Source: Chitinophaga skermanii
GTDB taxonomy: Bacteria > Bacteroidota > Bacteroidia > Chitinophagales > Chitinophagaceae
DNA: 64,000 nt
Direction of reading: 5' to 3'
Assembly (NCBI RefSeq): GCF_003259335.1
Contig: NZ_QLLL01000004.1
Location: 15,689 to 79,688, forward strand
The notes below the pieces were generated by a model. The model saw nothing but the letters and a program-made list of their open reading frames with translations. It ran no database searches and was not told the DNA's origin. Made by a program: the position numbers and the translations under genes. Positions 53,371 through 61,528 of the stretch are shown piece by piece (the stretch's first letter is position 1; every line of letters starts with the position of its first letter).

Positions 53371-53856
53371 ATGGAAAAAATCTTACAATCATTCACATAT
53401 ACACGATATAACGACCTAAGCGAATTACCTGAAAACGACGCGTGGTTATTACAAGAAGCCCGCGATGTAACCAGCCATGCTTATGCTCCATACTCCAAAT
53501 TCCAAGTTGGCGCCGTGATGCGTTTAATCAACGGTGAAATTATTGCCGGCTCGAACCAAGAGAATGCCTCGTTTCCCGTAGGTATTTGCGCGGAAAGAGT
53601 AGCATTATCAGCAGCAGCTTCTATTTGGCCTGATGTACCTATTGAAACCATTGCTGTTAGTTATCACAACCTACAAGGTGAAAGTAATCATCCCATTTCT
53701 CCGTGCGGTATTTGCAGGCAATCATTAGCCGAATACCAAGTACGCTTAAAACATCCTATTCGGTTGATTTTGGGTGGTTTAACAGGAGAAATCTTCGTGG
53801 TAGAGAATGCCAATGATTTGTTGCCTCTCTCTTTCTCGGCAGACGACATGAAATAA
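53371..53856 (+). CDS. cdd: Cytidine deaminase
   Basis: A 161-residue zinc enzyme that converts cytidine to uridine. The zinc and proton-shuttle motif is ICAERVALSAA, with the Cys-x-x-Cys of SPCGICRQSLAEY further on; APYSKFQVGA precedes it. Normal length for the homotetrameric class. ATG at 53371 gives a short N-terminal extension. Flanked by a terminator upstream and a promoter for the TPR gene downstream. Confidence 0.95.
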   Translation: MEKILQSFTYTRYNDLSELPENDAWLLQEARDVTSHAYAPYSKFQVGAVMRLINGEIIAGSNQENASFPVGICAERVALSAAASIWPDVPIETIAVSYHNLQGESNHPISPCGICRQSLAEYQVRLKHPIRLILGGLTGEIFVVENANDLLPLSFSADDMK

Positions 53857-53889
53857 TTTGATATATTATATAAATTTTTATTATATTTG
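53857..53889 (+). promoter_or_regulatory. Promoter of the TPR gene
   Basis: TTTG at 53857-53860 and TATATTTG at 53882-53889, with a 21-bp spacer, fit the consensus well. The start point would lie near 53895, a leader of about 30 nt. Confidence 0.65.
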
Positions 53890-53924
53890 GTATCGAAACC
53901 TGTTGATGTTTCCATATCCTGTAG

Positions 53925-54827
53925 ATGAAAAATACCTATGTCCTATGCATACTGCTTCTTTGCTTAGCGGGAATTGGTCCCGTTACTACGCTTGCTCACG
54001 GTGTAGATAAGGCAAAACTATTTTTCGAAGAGGGATTGTTGTTACAAAAGGCTGGTAAGCTGGAAGCTGCAACAACGAAGTATTTGGCAGCCATCCAGGC
54101 AGATGTGGCTTTTAAGGAGGCGTATATGGCGTTGGCCGGGTTGAAGTTCGACCAAGAACAATTCCAAGCTGCGCGTATGTACAGGGAACTGGCCACGAGG
54201 TACGGTGCGCCCGCCGATGGTTTCTTTATAGGGGAGTGTTATTTCCTAGAAGGGAAAGCTGATTCGGCATTGCAGGCATATACAATAGCTTTGCAAGTAT
54301 CACCGGAACATGAAAAAGCCGCCTGCCGAATAGCCCAGGTCTACGGGCTTCGTCAACAGTACGACTTAAGCATTCAATATTATCAAACAGCTATCGCGAC
54401 CGGCAAATCGGTTGGTGATGCGAGCTTCGCGATGGCAAAGATTTATTTTACTATGGCAAACTTTAGAAATGCGGCGCAAGCATTTGAGCAATCAGCCAAG
54501 TATGGAAAAGCCGCCGACGCAGATTATTATTACCACTTGGGTATTAGTTACATACAGCAAAATGAAACCGAAAAAGGCATCGAATGTTTAGAATCGGCAC
54601 ACGTTTTGCGTACCAATGACATTCAAATAATGTTATCCTTAGCAGATGCATATTTTAAGAAACAAAACTTTGCAAAAGCTATTGTACAATGGAATAACAT
54701 ATTAGTTTTGCAGCCGCAAAACGCCTTTGTGATGTTCATGCTGGGCAAATCATATATCTGTTCAGGTGAAGTATTGAAAGGGCAACGTATCTGCGATCAA
54801 GCATTGATCGTAGGTGATGTGAAATAA
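53925..54827 (+). CDS. Exported TPR-repeat protein
   Basis: A 300-residue protein with a Sec signal peptide (MKNTYVLCILLLCLAGIGPVTTLAHG). The mature part is a chain of tetratricopeptide repeats, about seven, for example AKLFFEEGLLLQKAGKLEAATTKYLAAI, FFIGECYFLEGKADSALQAYTIAL and YYYHLGISYIQQNETEKGIECLESA. TPR proteins scaffold protein complexes; the partner is unknown. It faces argS and is followed by the structured element at 54947. Confidence 0.88.
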   Translation: MKNTYVLCILLLCLAGIGPVTTLAHGVDKAKLFFEEGLLLQKAGKLEAATTKYLAAIQADVAFKEAYMALAGLKFDQEQFQAARMYRELATRYGAPADGFFIGECYFLEGKADSALQAYTIALQVSPEHEKAACRIAQVYGLRQQYDLSIQYYQTAIATGKSVGDASFAMAKIYFTMANFRNAAQAFEQSAKYGKAADADYYYHLGISYIQQNETEKGIECLESAHVLRTNDIQIMLSLADAYFKKQNFAKAIVQWNNILVLQPQNAFVMFMLGKSYICSGEVLKGQRICDQALIVGDVK

Positions 54828-54946
54828 TGAAAGATTATTTTCTCTCTTTGAAATAAAGATACCGCCGCGGTAAGTAAGTAAGGTAGAGTGGGAAAAAGGC
54901 AAGCATTCCTATTTAGTAACGCTTTACTTTGATCGTGGTATTTTTT

Positions 54947-55074
54947 CCAGGTGTTAGTAATGGCTTCAAACGCCATTTGGGTAAACGTTGTGTTACAGCG
55001 CTCGACCCGGGAGCATGCATAGAACAACATTTCGAGAAATGTTCCAGCAAATTATTCCTCCTGCTAACACCTGG
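54947..55074 (+). ncRNA. Putative structured RNA or fold-back element
   Basis: An 11-bp perfect closing helix (CCAGGTGTTAG at 54947-54957 with CTAACACCTGG at 55064-55074) encloses four local hairpins: 54959-54977 (AATGGC/GCCATT), 54981-54996 (GTAA/TTAC), 55000-55014 (GCTC/GAGC) and 55026-55043 (AACATTTC/GAAATGTT, a perfect palindrome). TTATTTT follows on the plus strand. This multibranch layout suggests a folded RNA in the 3' region of the TPR gene; a small fold-back mobile element is the alternative. Not matched to a known family. Confidence 0.4.
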
Positions 55075-55087
55075 TTATTTTAAAAAA

Positions 55088-57088
55088 TTACATTCTATTC
55101 GGAACACCAATTCCTAACAACTTCATCGCTTGTGCAATTGTATTCGCTGTTAAGGATGCAATTTGAATACGCAAGGCTTGCTTCTCTTTATCTTCTGCAT
55201 TTTGTACTGCATATACATACTTACCTTCCTCTTTCTTCGCGTAGAATGAATTGAATGTTTGTGCCAAGTTATACGCATAGTTCGCGATTGTAGCCGGGCT
55301 CATTTCTCTTGCTGCTTCATCGATAATACCACCGAATTGCTCACACAAGATGATTAATTCTTTCTCTAAAGGAAGTAAGCTGCCCTTGTATTCAAACGCA
55401 TTTAATGCTTCAATATCTGCTGCTGAAAAGTCTTTTAAGATCGACCTGATACGTGCATAAGAATATTGAATAAACGGCGCCGTAAACCCATGCAAATCGA
55501 TGGACTCGCTTGGATCGAAGATGATACGGTTTTTAGGGTTCACTCTCAACAAGAAGAACTTCATGGCACCCACACCTAAAGTGTAGTACAATTGGTCTAA
55601 CTCGTCTTCTGCGAAATCCTTCACCTTACCCAATTCTTGCGTAGCTTGTTTGGCAGTGTTAATCATTTCTTGGATTAAATCATCCGCATCCACTACGGTA
55701 CCTTCACGGCTTTTCATTTTACCGTGTGGTAATTCCACCATGCCGTACGACAAATGGAAGATACCATCTGCACAAGGTTCTTGGAGTTTTTGTAAGATCA
55801 ATTGCAATACTTTGAAGTGGTAGTTTTGTTCATCTGCCACAACGTATACGCTTTGATCGATTTTATAGTCTTCATATTTCAAACGGGCGGTACCTAAATC
55901 CTGCGTCATGTATACAGAAGTACCATCACCACGTAACAATAATTTCTGATCGAGGCCATCGGCAGTTAGATCAATCCAAACAGAGTTGTCTTCTTTTTTG
56001 AAGAGTACACCTTTGGCTAAACCTTCTTCTACCAAGTCTTTCCCAAGTAAATACGTATCACTTTCGTAATAGAATTTATCGAAATCGACGCCCATGCTTT
56101 TGTATGTTTCTTCGAAACCGTCGTACACCCATTGGTTCATCGTAGCCCACAGGGAGCGTACTTCCGGGTTGCCGGCTTCCCATTGCTGTAACATGATCTT
56201 TGCTTGTTGCATGATCTCAGTTCTGTTACGGGCCATTTCGTTGATGTCGTCTTTCGCTTTCGCGATTTTCTCTTTCAACTTAGCGATTTCTTTATCGACT
56301 TTTTTCTTTTCGGTTTCGTCGGTAATGTTGTTAGTGCCTGCTTGTTGGAGTTCTTCTTCCAACTTATGGAAAGCAGTTGTCAATTTTTCAATCTTAACCA
56401 AGTCTTCACCTTGAAAGTCTTGAAAATCACCTGCGAAAATGCGTGTTTTCACCGTTTCTGCTTGGTCGCGCAATACAGCTTCGAATTTCACGTAATAATC
56501 GCCTACTAAGTGGTCGCCTTTGATGCCTGTTGAAGCAGGTGTATCGCCGTGTGCGAACATCTGCCACGCTAACATGGATTTACAGATGTGAATACCACGG
56601 TCGTTTACCAAGTTTGCTTTTACAACTTCGTTACCGTTTGCTTTCAATATTTCAGCAACACTGTAACCAAGGAAGTTATTACGTAAGTGCCCTAAGTGCA
56701 ATGGTTTATTGGTGTTGGGAGAAGAATATTCTACCATTACTTTCTTGCCATTAGCCGGTTTTTGTCCCACTTGTGGGTTTAAGAACGAAGTTTGGGCGAA
56801 TTTTGTCCAATATGCATCGGCGATGTTGAGGTTCAAGAACCCCTTCACCACGTTATAGCCTGAAATCAAGCCTGGTGCTACTTTCAAGAGCGCTTCACCA
56901 AGGTCGGCACCTGTTTCTTCAGGTTTTCGTCGGCTCATCTTTACAAATGGAAAGACAACAATCGTATACTCGCCTTCAAACTCGGGCTTCGTTACGTTTA
57001 TTGCAATATCTTGCTCTCCAACTTCTTGCTGGTAAAGCGATTGAACGGCCTCTATAGTGGCCTTCCTGATGGCTGAAACTACACTCAT
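55088..57088 (-). CDS. argS: Arginine-tRNA ligase
   Basis: A 666-residue class I synthetase, longer than the E. coli enzyme. The HIGH-type motif is HLGHLRNN in SSPNTNKPLHLGHLRNN, and the KMSKS-type element is the KMKSREG of LPHGKMKSREGTVVDADDL. An insertion of about 70 residues (about 225-295, Lys/Glu-rich coiled coil) is present, as in Bacteroidota ArgRS. The anticodon-binding domain with AYNLAQTFNSFYAK ends the protein. A -7 box TACCTTTG lies at 57127-57120 on the minus strand, giving a leader of about 25 nt. Confidence 0.97.
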   Translation of the reverse strand: MSVVSAIRKATIEAVQSLYQQEVGEQDIAINVTKPEFEGEYTIVVFPFVKMSRRKPEETGADLGEALLKVAPGLISGYNVVKGFLNLNIADAYWTKFAQTSFLNPQVGQKPANGKKVMVEYSSPNTNKPLHLGHLRNNFLGYSVAEILKANGNEVVKANLVNDRGIHICKSMLAWQMFAHGDTPASTGIKGDHLVGDYYVKFEAVLRDQAETVKTRIFAGDFQDFQGEDLVKIEKLTTAFHKLEEELQQAGTNNITDETEKKKVDKEIAKLKEKIAKAKDDINEMARNRTEIMQQAKIMLQQWEAGNPEVRSLWATMNQWVYDGFEETYKSMGVDFDKFYYESDTYLLGKDLVEEGLAKGVLFKKEDNSVWIDLTADGLDQKLLLRGDGTSVYMTQDLGTARLKYEDYKIDQSVYVVADEQNYHFKVLQLILQKLQEPCADGIFHLSYGMVELPHGKMKSREGTVVDADDLIQEMINTAKQATQELGKVKDFAEDELDQLYYTLGVGAMKFFLLRVNPKNRIIFDPSESIDLHGFTAPFIQYSYARIRSILKDFSAADIEALNAFEYKGSLLPLEKELIILCEQFGGIIDEAAREMSPATIANYAYNLAQTFNSFYAKKEEGKYVYAVQNAEDKEKQALRIQIASLTANTIAQAMKLLGIGVPNRM

Positions 57089-57443
57089 GTTTTTAAATTA
57101 ATGCAAAAAATGCAGACAGCAAAGGTAATCCGAAATTCCAATTATCCGAAATAACAAGCCAAGCCCTGTGGCACTTTTTGTTAAGTAGTGTTAAAGTACG
57201 ATTTTTTTATAACGGCTCAAATGTATAACTATAGCCATTTTTAAACTATTATGTAATTATTAATTCCGCGGAAATGCTCATCCATGGCCCAGAAGGAGAA
57301 ATTAATTTCGTATATTGCATTGTAAGACGCCCAATCATGGGCCATTTGAGCAATCTTCTAGTAATGTATTTCTGTTGTCGCTTTTAAGCGGAAACCCGTT
57401 AACCCACGTATTTTTTCACCTTTTAAACCAATGTTTAACGCGC
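57089..57443. other. Divergent intergenic region argS / GT-HAD gene
   Basis: About 355 bases. It holds the argS -7 box. An imperfect inverted repeat (TGCTCA and ATGGCCCA at 57275-57291; TGGGCCAT and TGAGCA at 57338-57352) flanks a 12-bp palindrome (GAAATTAATTTC, 57298-57309). Confidence 0.55.
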
Positions 57444-58808
57444 ATGATTTCAGTTATTATTCCTGCATTAAACGAAGCTAAAACAATCCGTCAAGTGATT
57501 CAACACGTAAAAAGAACCCCGCAAGTCAGCGAGATTATCGTCGTCGACGATCAATCTATGGACGACACGGTGTCGCATGCACTCGATGAAGGTGTACGCG
57601 TGATTACGAGTCCACAACGGGGCAAAGGCGGGAGTATGCGCGAAGGGTTAATGATCGCTAATAACGATATAATTATATACATCGATGCAGATATTGCTAA
57701 TTACCCGGCAGATATGCTGTTACGTTTAGCTTCACCTATTATGGACGATGAGGCCGACTTCGTAAAATCGTACTTCGATCGACAAGCTGGCAGGGTTACC
57801 GAATTAGTGGCGAAGCCTTTATTGAGCATTCTTTTTCCAGATATGTCGCACTATAAACAGCCCTTAAGTGGTATGATTGCGGGTAAGAAATCGTTGTTCG
57901 AAAAAGTGACATTTGAAAATGATTATGGTGTAGATATCGGTATTTTGATCGATATGCACCGGAATGGAGCCCGTGTTGCAGAAGTAAATATTGGTGTGAT
58001 TGAAAACGATATGCAGCCCTTAATGGCCCTCAGTAAAATGAGCCGCGAAGTGGCAAAAACTATCTTTAAAAGAGCACAAGTAAATGCCAACTTGGAAACA
58101 TTAGAGAACATCAATGTAATCCAAGGTCAAATGGAGTATGCATTACGCGAAGCGGCGAAGGAATTGAAGAAGATGGTGATTTTTGACATGGATAACACGG
58201 TACTTACCAAAAGCTTTATTCACACAGCGGCCGAGCAATTTGGGTTTAAGAAAGAACTCGTAACCATCATCACGGAGAATAACAATGATTTTATCCGCAC
58301 AAAGAAAATCGCGAAGTTGTTGGAAGGCAAGAGTTTTGGGGATTTGATCAAAGTTGTGGAATCTATTCCTATCGTAGAAGATGCAGCTGAAGTAATTAAA
58401 GAATTGAAAAGCAAGGGATATGTATGCGGTATCATCAGCGATAGTTACGATTGTATTACTAACCACGTGAAAAACATGCTGGGTATGGATTTCTCTTTGG
58501 CCAATGTGCTCGAGTTTTCAGATTCAGTGGCAACGGGAGAAGTGAAAATTCCCTCGCAATTTTTGAAAAATGATGTTAGTTTCTGTGGACATGATTATTG
58601 TAAATCGAACATGATGAACCACATTCTGCTGCAATATGATATTGATGCGCGCAACTCTATTGTAATAGGGGATGGTGAGAATGATATTTGTATGATTAAG
58701 CAGGCTGGGATTGGTATTGCTTACAACGCCTCCAGCAGCTTAGTGAATATGGTAGCAGATGTAATTGTTGATCAACGCTCGTTTGCTCCATTATTGGAAA
58801 TTGCTTAA
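57444..58808 (+). CDS. Glycosyltransferase family 2 / HAD phosphatase fusion
   Basis: A 454-residue fusion. Residues 1-210 form a GpgS-like family 2 glycosyltransferase: VDDQSMDD (34-41), DAD metal motif (81-83), YGVDIGILIDMHRNGARVAEVNIGVIEND (161-189). Residues 240-454 form a SerB-like HAD phosphatase: motif I FDMDNT (247-252), motif II-like GIISDSYD, and motif IV GDGENDICMIKQAG. Together they could make a sugar phosphoglycerate and then dephosphorylate it, like known glucosyl- or mannosylglycerate enzymes; that is inference. ATG at 57444 (MISVIIPALNEAKT) is the family start. No neighbours of the pathway. Confidence 0.88.
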   Translation: MISVIIPALNEAKTIRQVIQHVKRTPQVSEIIVVDDQSMDDTVSHALDEGVRVITSPQRGKGGSMREGLMIANNDIIIYIDADIANYPADMLLRLASPIMDDEADFVKSYFDRQAGRVTELVAKPLLSILFPDMSHYKQPLSGMIAGKKSLFEKVTFENDYGVDIGILIDMHRNGARVAEVNIGVIENDMQPLMALSKMSREVAKTIFKRAQVNANLETLENINVIQGQMEYALREAAKELKKMVIFDMDNTVLTKSFIHTAAEQFGFKKELVTIITENNNDFIRTKKIAKLLEGKSFGDLIKVVESIPIVEDAAEVIKELKSKGYVCGIISDSYDCITNHVKNMLGMDFSLANVLEFSDSVATGEVKIPSQFLKNDVSFCGHDYCKSNMMNHILLQYDIDARNSIVIGDGENDICMIKQAGIGIAYNASSSLVNMVADVIVDQRSFAPLLEIA

Positions 58809-58911
58809 TAACCCGTCTACCGTTCAAGTGTGTGACACAACGGCGGGCGAGGGGCGAGCTACTGTTCGCTACATAAAATATTATAACGTAAACGGTTATA
58901 TGTTGTATAAC

Positions 58912-58945
58912 AAAAAGGCTCCCTGTATAAGAGGGAGCCTTTTTT
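58912..58945. terminator. Bidirectional terminator between convergent genes
   Basis: AAAAAGGCTCCCT at 58912-58924 pairs with AGGGAGCCTTTTT at 58932-58944 around a 7-nt loop; A and T runs flank it on both strands. Confidence 0.92.
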
Positions 58946-58970
58946 AATGCTTTGCATGTTCAAGCGAATA

Positions 58971-59555
58971 CTATCTGAACTTGTAAAAAACGCCGATTTG
59001 CGCAACTGAGTTACGTTGAGCGCCATCGCTGAGGTTAGCTACACCAGCTTTTGCAATGTCGGTAATACCGAACATGTAACGCGCTGAAATACCCAAATGA
59101 ATCGGGAATTCGTACGCACAACCGAAGCCTAAACCGAAGTCGGCCGTTGTGAAATCACTGTTCACATTGTTAGAATCACCATTTCTTTTGTACTTGGCAC
59201 CTACTTTAATACCCACTTGTGCACCGGCTTCCAAGTTGAATTCTGGAATTAGGTAATACTGCACCATAACGGGTACATTGATGTAGTTAATAGCGCCCGT
59301 GATTTCGCGGCGGGCAATGTCGTTGTACTTAAAACCTTGACCGGAGAACATGATTTCTGGCTGAACTGACCAGTTTTCGTTGATTTCGATTTGGGCTAAA
59401 CCGCCGGCAAAACCGGAAGTACGCGTAGCATCGCTGCTAGTGTTGGAAACGTTGGCAATGTTCAAACCGCCTTTTACGCCGAACGTTACGTTCTTTTGGG
59501 CGTTGGCAGCGAAAGTTAGGCATGCGGCTACTGCTAATAAACAGACTTTTTTCAT
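58971..59555 (-). CDS. Outer-membrane beta-barrel (porin family) protein
   Basis: A 194-residue exported protein with signal peptide MKKVCLLAVAACLTFAANAQ. It fits the small Bacteroidota outer-membrane barrel family (NVTFGVKGGLNIANVS, GFAGGLAQIEINENWSVQPEIMFSGQGF, VMVQYYLIPEFNLEAGAQVGIKVG, YEFPIHLGISARYMFGITDIA) and ends in a Phe-Arg. Its function is unknown. It lies downstream of the OmpA-like gene and is separated from it by a terminator on its own strand. Confidence 0.9.
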   Translation of the reverse strand: MKKVCLLAVAACLTFAANAQKNVTFGVKGGLNIANVSNTSSDATRTSGFAGGLAQIEINENWSVQPEIMFSGQGFKYNDIARREITGAINYINVPVMVQYYLIPEFNLEAGAQVGIKVGAKYKRNGDSNNVNSDFTTADFGLGFGCAYEFPIHLGISARYMFGITDIAKAGVANLSDGAQRNSVAQIGVFYKFR

Positions 59556-59645
59556 GATATGTTAAAATGTATGCCGCAAAGTTTGCAAAAAATATGCCGT
59601 AATCCATGGCGATTTTTAAAATATGTTGAAATTGGCCAGTTTGCT

Positions 59646-59686
59646 AAAACAAAACAGCACTGTGCTTTTGAGGCAACAGTGCTGTT
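59646..59686 (-). terminator. Terminator of the OmpA-like gene
   Basis: An 11-bp perfect stem (59653-59663 with 59676-59686; ACAGCACTGT core) is followed on the minus strand by TTTTGTTTT. It separates the OmpA-like gene from the porin gene. Confidence 0.85.
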
Positions 59687-59713
59687 GAAAGGGTATTAAA
59701 AGGATAGTATCGC

Positions 59714-61081
59714 TTAATATAAAGTGAATTCTACACGGCGGTTCTTTTGTCGACCGGCAACCGTTTTATTGCTGGCGATCGGTTGTGTTTGACCATACCC
59801 AACGGCTTCAATTTTAGAAGGATTCGCGCCTTTGGATACAAGGTATGTTTTCACTGCTTCTGCTCTTTGGCGAGAGAGGATCAAGTTTTTGTTCGCGTTA
59901 CCGGTATTATCGGTATGGCCGCTTAATTTGAGACTCAGGCCTTTTTTCACGAGTAATTCGGCTACGCGGTCGAGTGGAGGGTAAGAGTATGGTTTAATAC
60001 TAGCTTTACCTGTTTCGAACTCGAGGTTTTGAATAGCCTCGCGCACAATACGGTTATCTTCCTCAGTTACACGGATTTCCACTTTTTCTGGAACAGGAGG
60101 TTTCGGTAATTCACAACCAGATCCGTCCACTTTAGTGCCTTCCGGTGTATCTGGGCATTTATCGAAGAAATCAGATACGCCATCTTTATCAGAATCGGTC
60201 GTGAGTTTGCTTACTTGGGAAGAAAGTTGCGCGGTTTCTTGTTTAGCGGCATCTACTTCCAAACGGAGTTGGTCGCGTTGGGCTACTAGCTCGTCGTAAG
60301 CTACGGCAGCGCTATTCGTCCATGCTAATTGTGGTTTAATACGCTGACCTAAAGAGAACTCCAAGCCCGCATAACCATATGAGAATTTGTCTTTATTCGG
60401 TCCTTTCACATACCCATCGAGGTTATCGCCATCCACATAATGTACTGTATAACCTAAATCGAGATTCATGAAGTCGTTCAGCTTGAATTTCAATCCCGCT
60501 CCTACAGGAATAAAGAATTCTTTGATCGCATCGCCATTGGCTTTGTAATCGAATTCGTTGTTGCTTAAATCTGTTAAGCGAGGTTTGTACCCGGCAATAC
60601 CACCACCTACGGAAGCATAGAGTTGCACGAAGTTTTTGCGGTGCAACCAGTTGATGGTAAATACGTTGACTTCCGCGCTTAAAGCGCCCGACCAATTGAG
60701 CTTGGTGGTGAATTCTTTATAGGGAGAATTGGGCGGTTGACCATTGCCCAGTTTATTATCGTTGTTGCCGGTAATTTGCCCACCGGTGAAGTTCGCTTTA
60801 ATGCCAAGTGCATGAATGATTTGGTATTTCACATATGCACCATAACCATAAGATACATTCCATTTTGTGAAATCGTTACTACCGCCAGTTACGGCAACTG
60901 GAGCCAATACGCCACCATTTACACCAATCGACCATTTTCGAAATCCACTTGCCCCATTAAATACGGTATTATTCGAGGAAGAAGTAGAAGGGTTGGCATT
61001 TTGGGCTTGAGCAGATGTACTTCCAATGAGTAAAGCAACAGAAGCACCCGCTAGAAAAGATAGAGTTCTAAGGTTTTTCAT
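59714..61081 (-). CDS. OmpA family outer-membrane protein
   Basis: A 455-residue outer-membrane protein: signal peptide (MKNLRTLSFLAGASVALLIGSTSAQAQ), an N-terminal beta-barrel (about 35-265), a coiled-coil-like linker (VAQRDQLRLEVDAAKQETAQLSSQVSKL), a calcium-type Asp repeat (DSDKDGVSDFFDKCPDTPEGTKVDGSGC) and a C-terminal OmpA peptidoglycan-binding domain (LSGHTDNTGNANKNLILSRQRAEAVKTYLVSKG, then VGYGQTQPIASNKTVAGRQKNRRVEF). It anchors the outer membrane to peptidoglycan. ATG at 61081 is chosen because it begins the signal. Followed by its own terminator. Confidence 0.94.
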   Translation of the reverse strand: MKNLRTLSFLAGASVALLIGSTSAQAQNANPSTSSSNNTVFNGASGFRKWSIGVNGGVLAPVAVTGGSNDFTKWNVSYGYGAYVKYQIIHALGIKANFTGGQITGNNDNKLGNGQPPNSPYKEFTTKLNWSGALSAEVNVFTINWLHRKNFVQLYASVGGGIAGYKPRLTDLSNNEFDYKANGDAIKEFFIPVGAGLKFKLNDFMNLDLGYTVHYVDGDNLDGYVKGPNKDKFSYGYAGLEFSLGQRIKPQLAWTNSAAVAYDELVAQRDQLRLEVDAAKQETAQLSSQVSKLTTDSDKDGVSDFFDKCPDTPEGTKVDGSGCELPKPPVPEKVEIRVTEEDNRIVREAIQNLEFETGKASIKPYSYPPLDRVAELLVKKGLSLKLSGHTDNTGNANKNLILSRQRAEAVKTYLVSKGANPSKIEAVGYGQTQPIASNKTVAGRQKNRRVEFTLY

Positions 61082-61528
61082 GGGCCTTTTTTGTGTTATT
61101 AAATATTTAACCATCCTCAACAAAAGACTACTCCTGAATGTTCAATTTGTAGGTAAATAATTAAAAATCAATATAGATATCTATCGATAGACCATAACTG
61201 ACACAATGCCTTAAGACCTGTCAGTGTATTGAAATGGGGTTGTATGATATTTTTATTGTGGGGGAAGTTAACCATGAATAAGGGGAAAATTTTCTACTGT
61301 ATTATCCTCGCTATTGTAGATGGCTAGGGTATTTAACGGCTGATTGGGCTGTAAAGAAGGCAGTGTAAAGCGGTTACATAAGACAAAAAGAGTCAATAAT
61401 TGAGGTGTATGATATGAAAACTGTCATATTTGCACATTTCTTCGCTTGGCATAATCATTGACTAATTGCAAGCATACCTGCTTAGTTGGGTAAATCTTAC
61501 AACATACACAAGGAGAATATTTATAATT
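61082..61528. other. Divergent intergenic region ompA-like / dnaK
   Basis: About 447 AT-rich bases. A hairpin ACTGACA / TGTCAGT (61197-61203 with 61219-61225) and short palindromes (AGATATCT, ATCGAT at 61180-61200) are visible. Toward dnaK, ATTG at 61399-61402 and CATATTTG at 61425-61432 give a weak promoter candidate. Confidence 0.45.

Noticed and set aside
54797..55117. Short open frames on both strands in the TPR-argS gap
   Set aside because: They run through the fold-back element and have no recognisable content.
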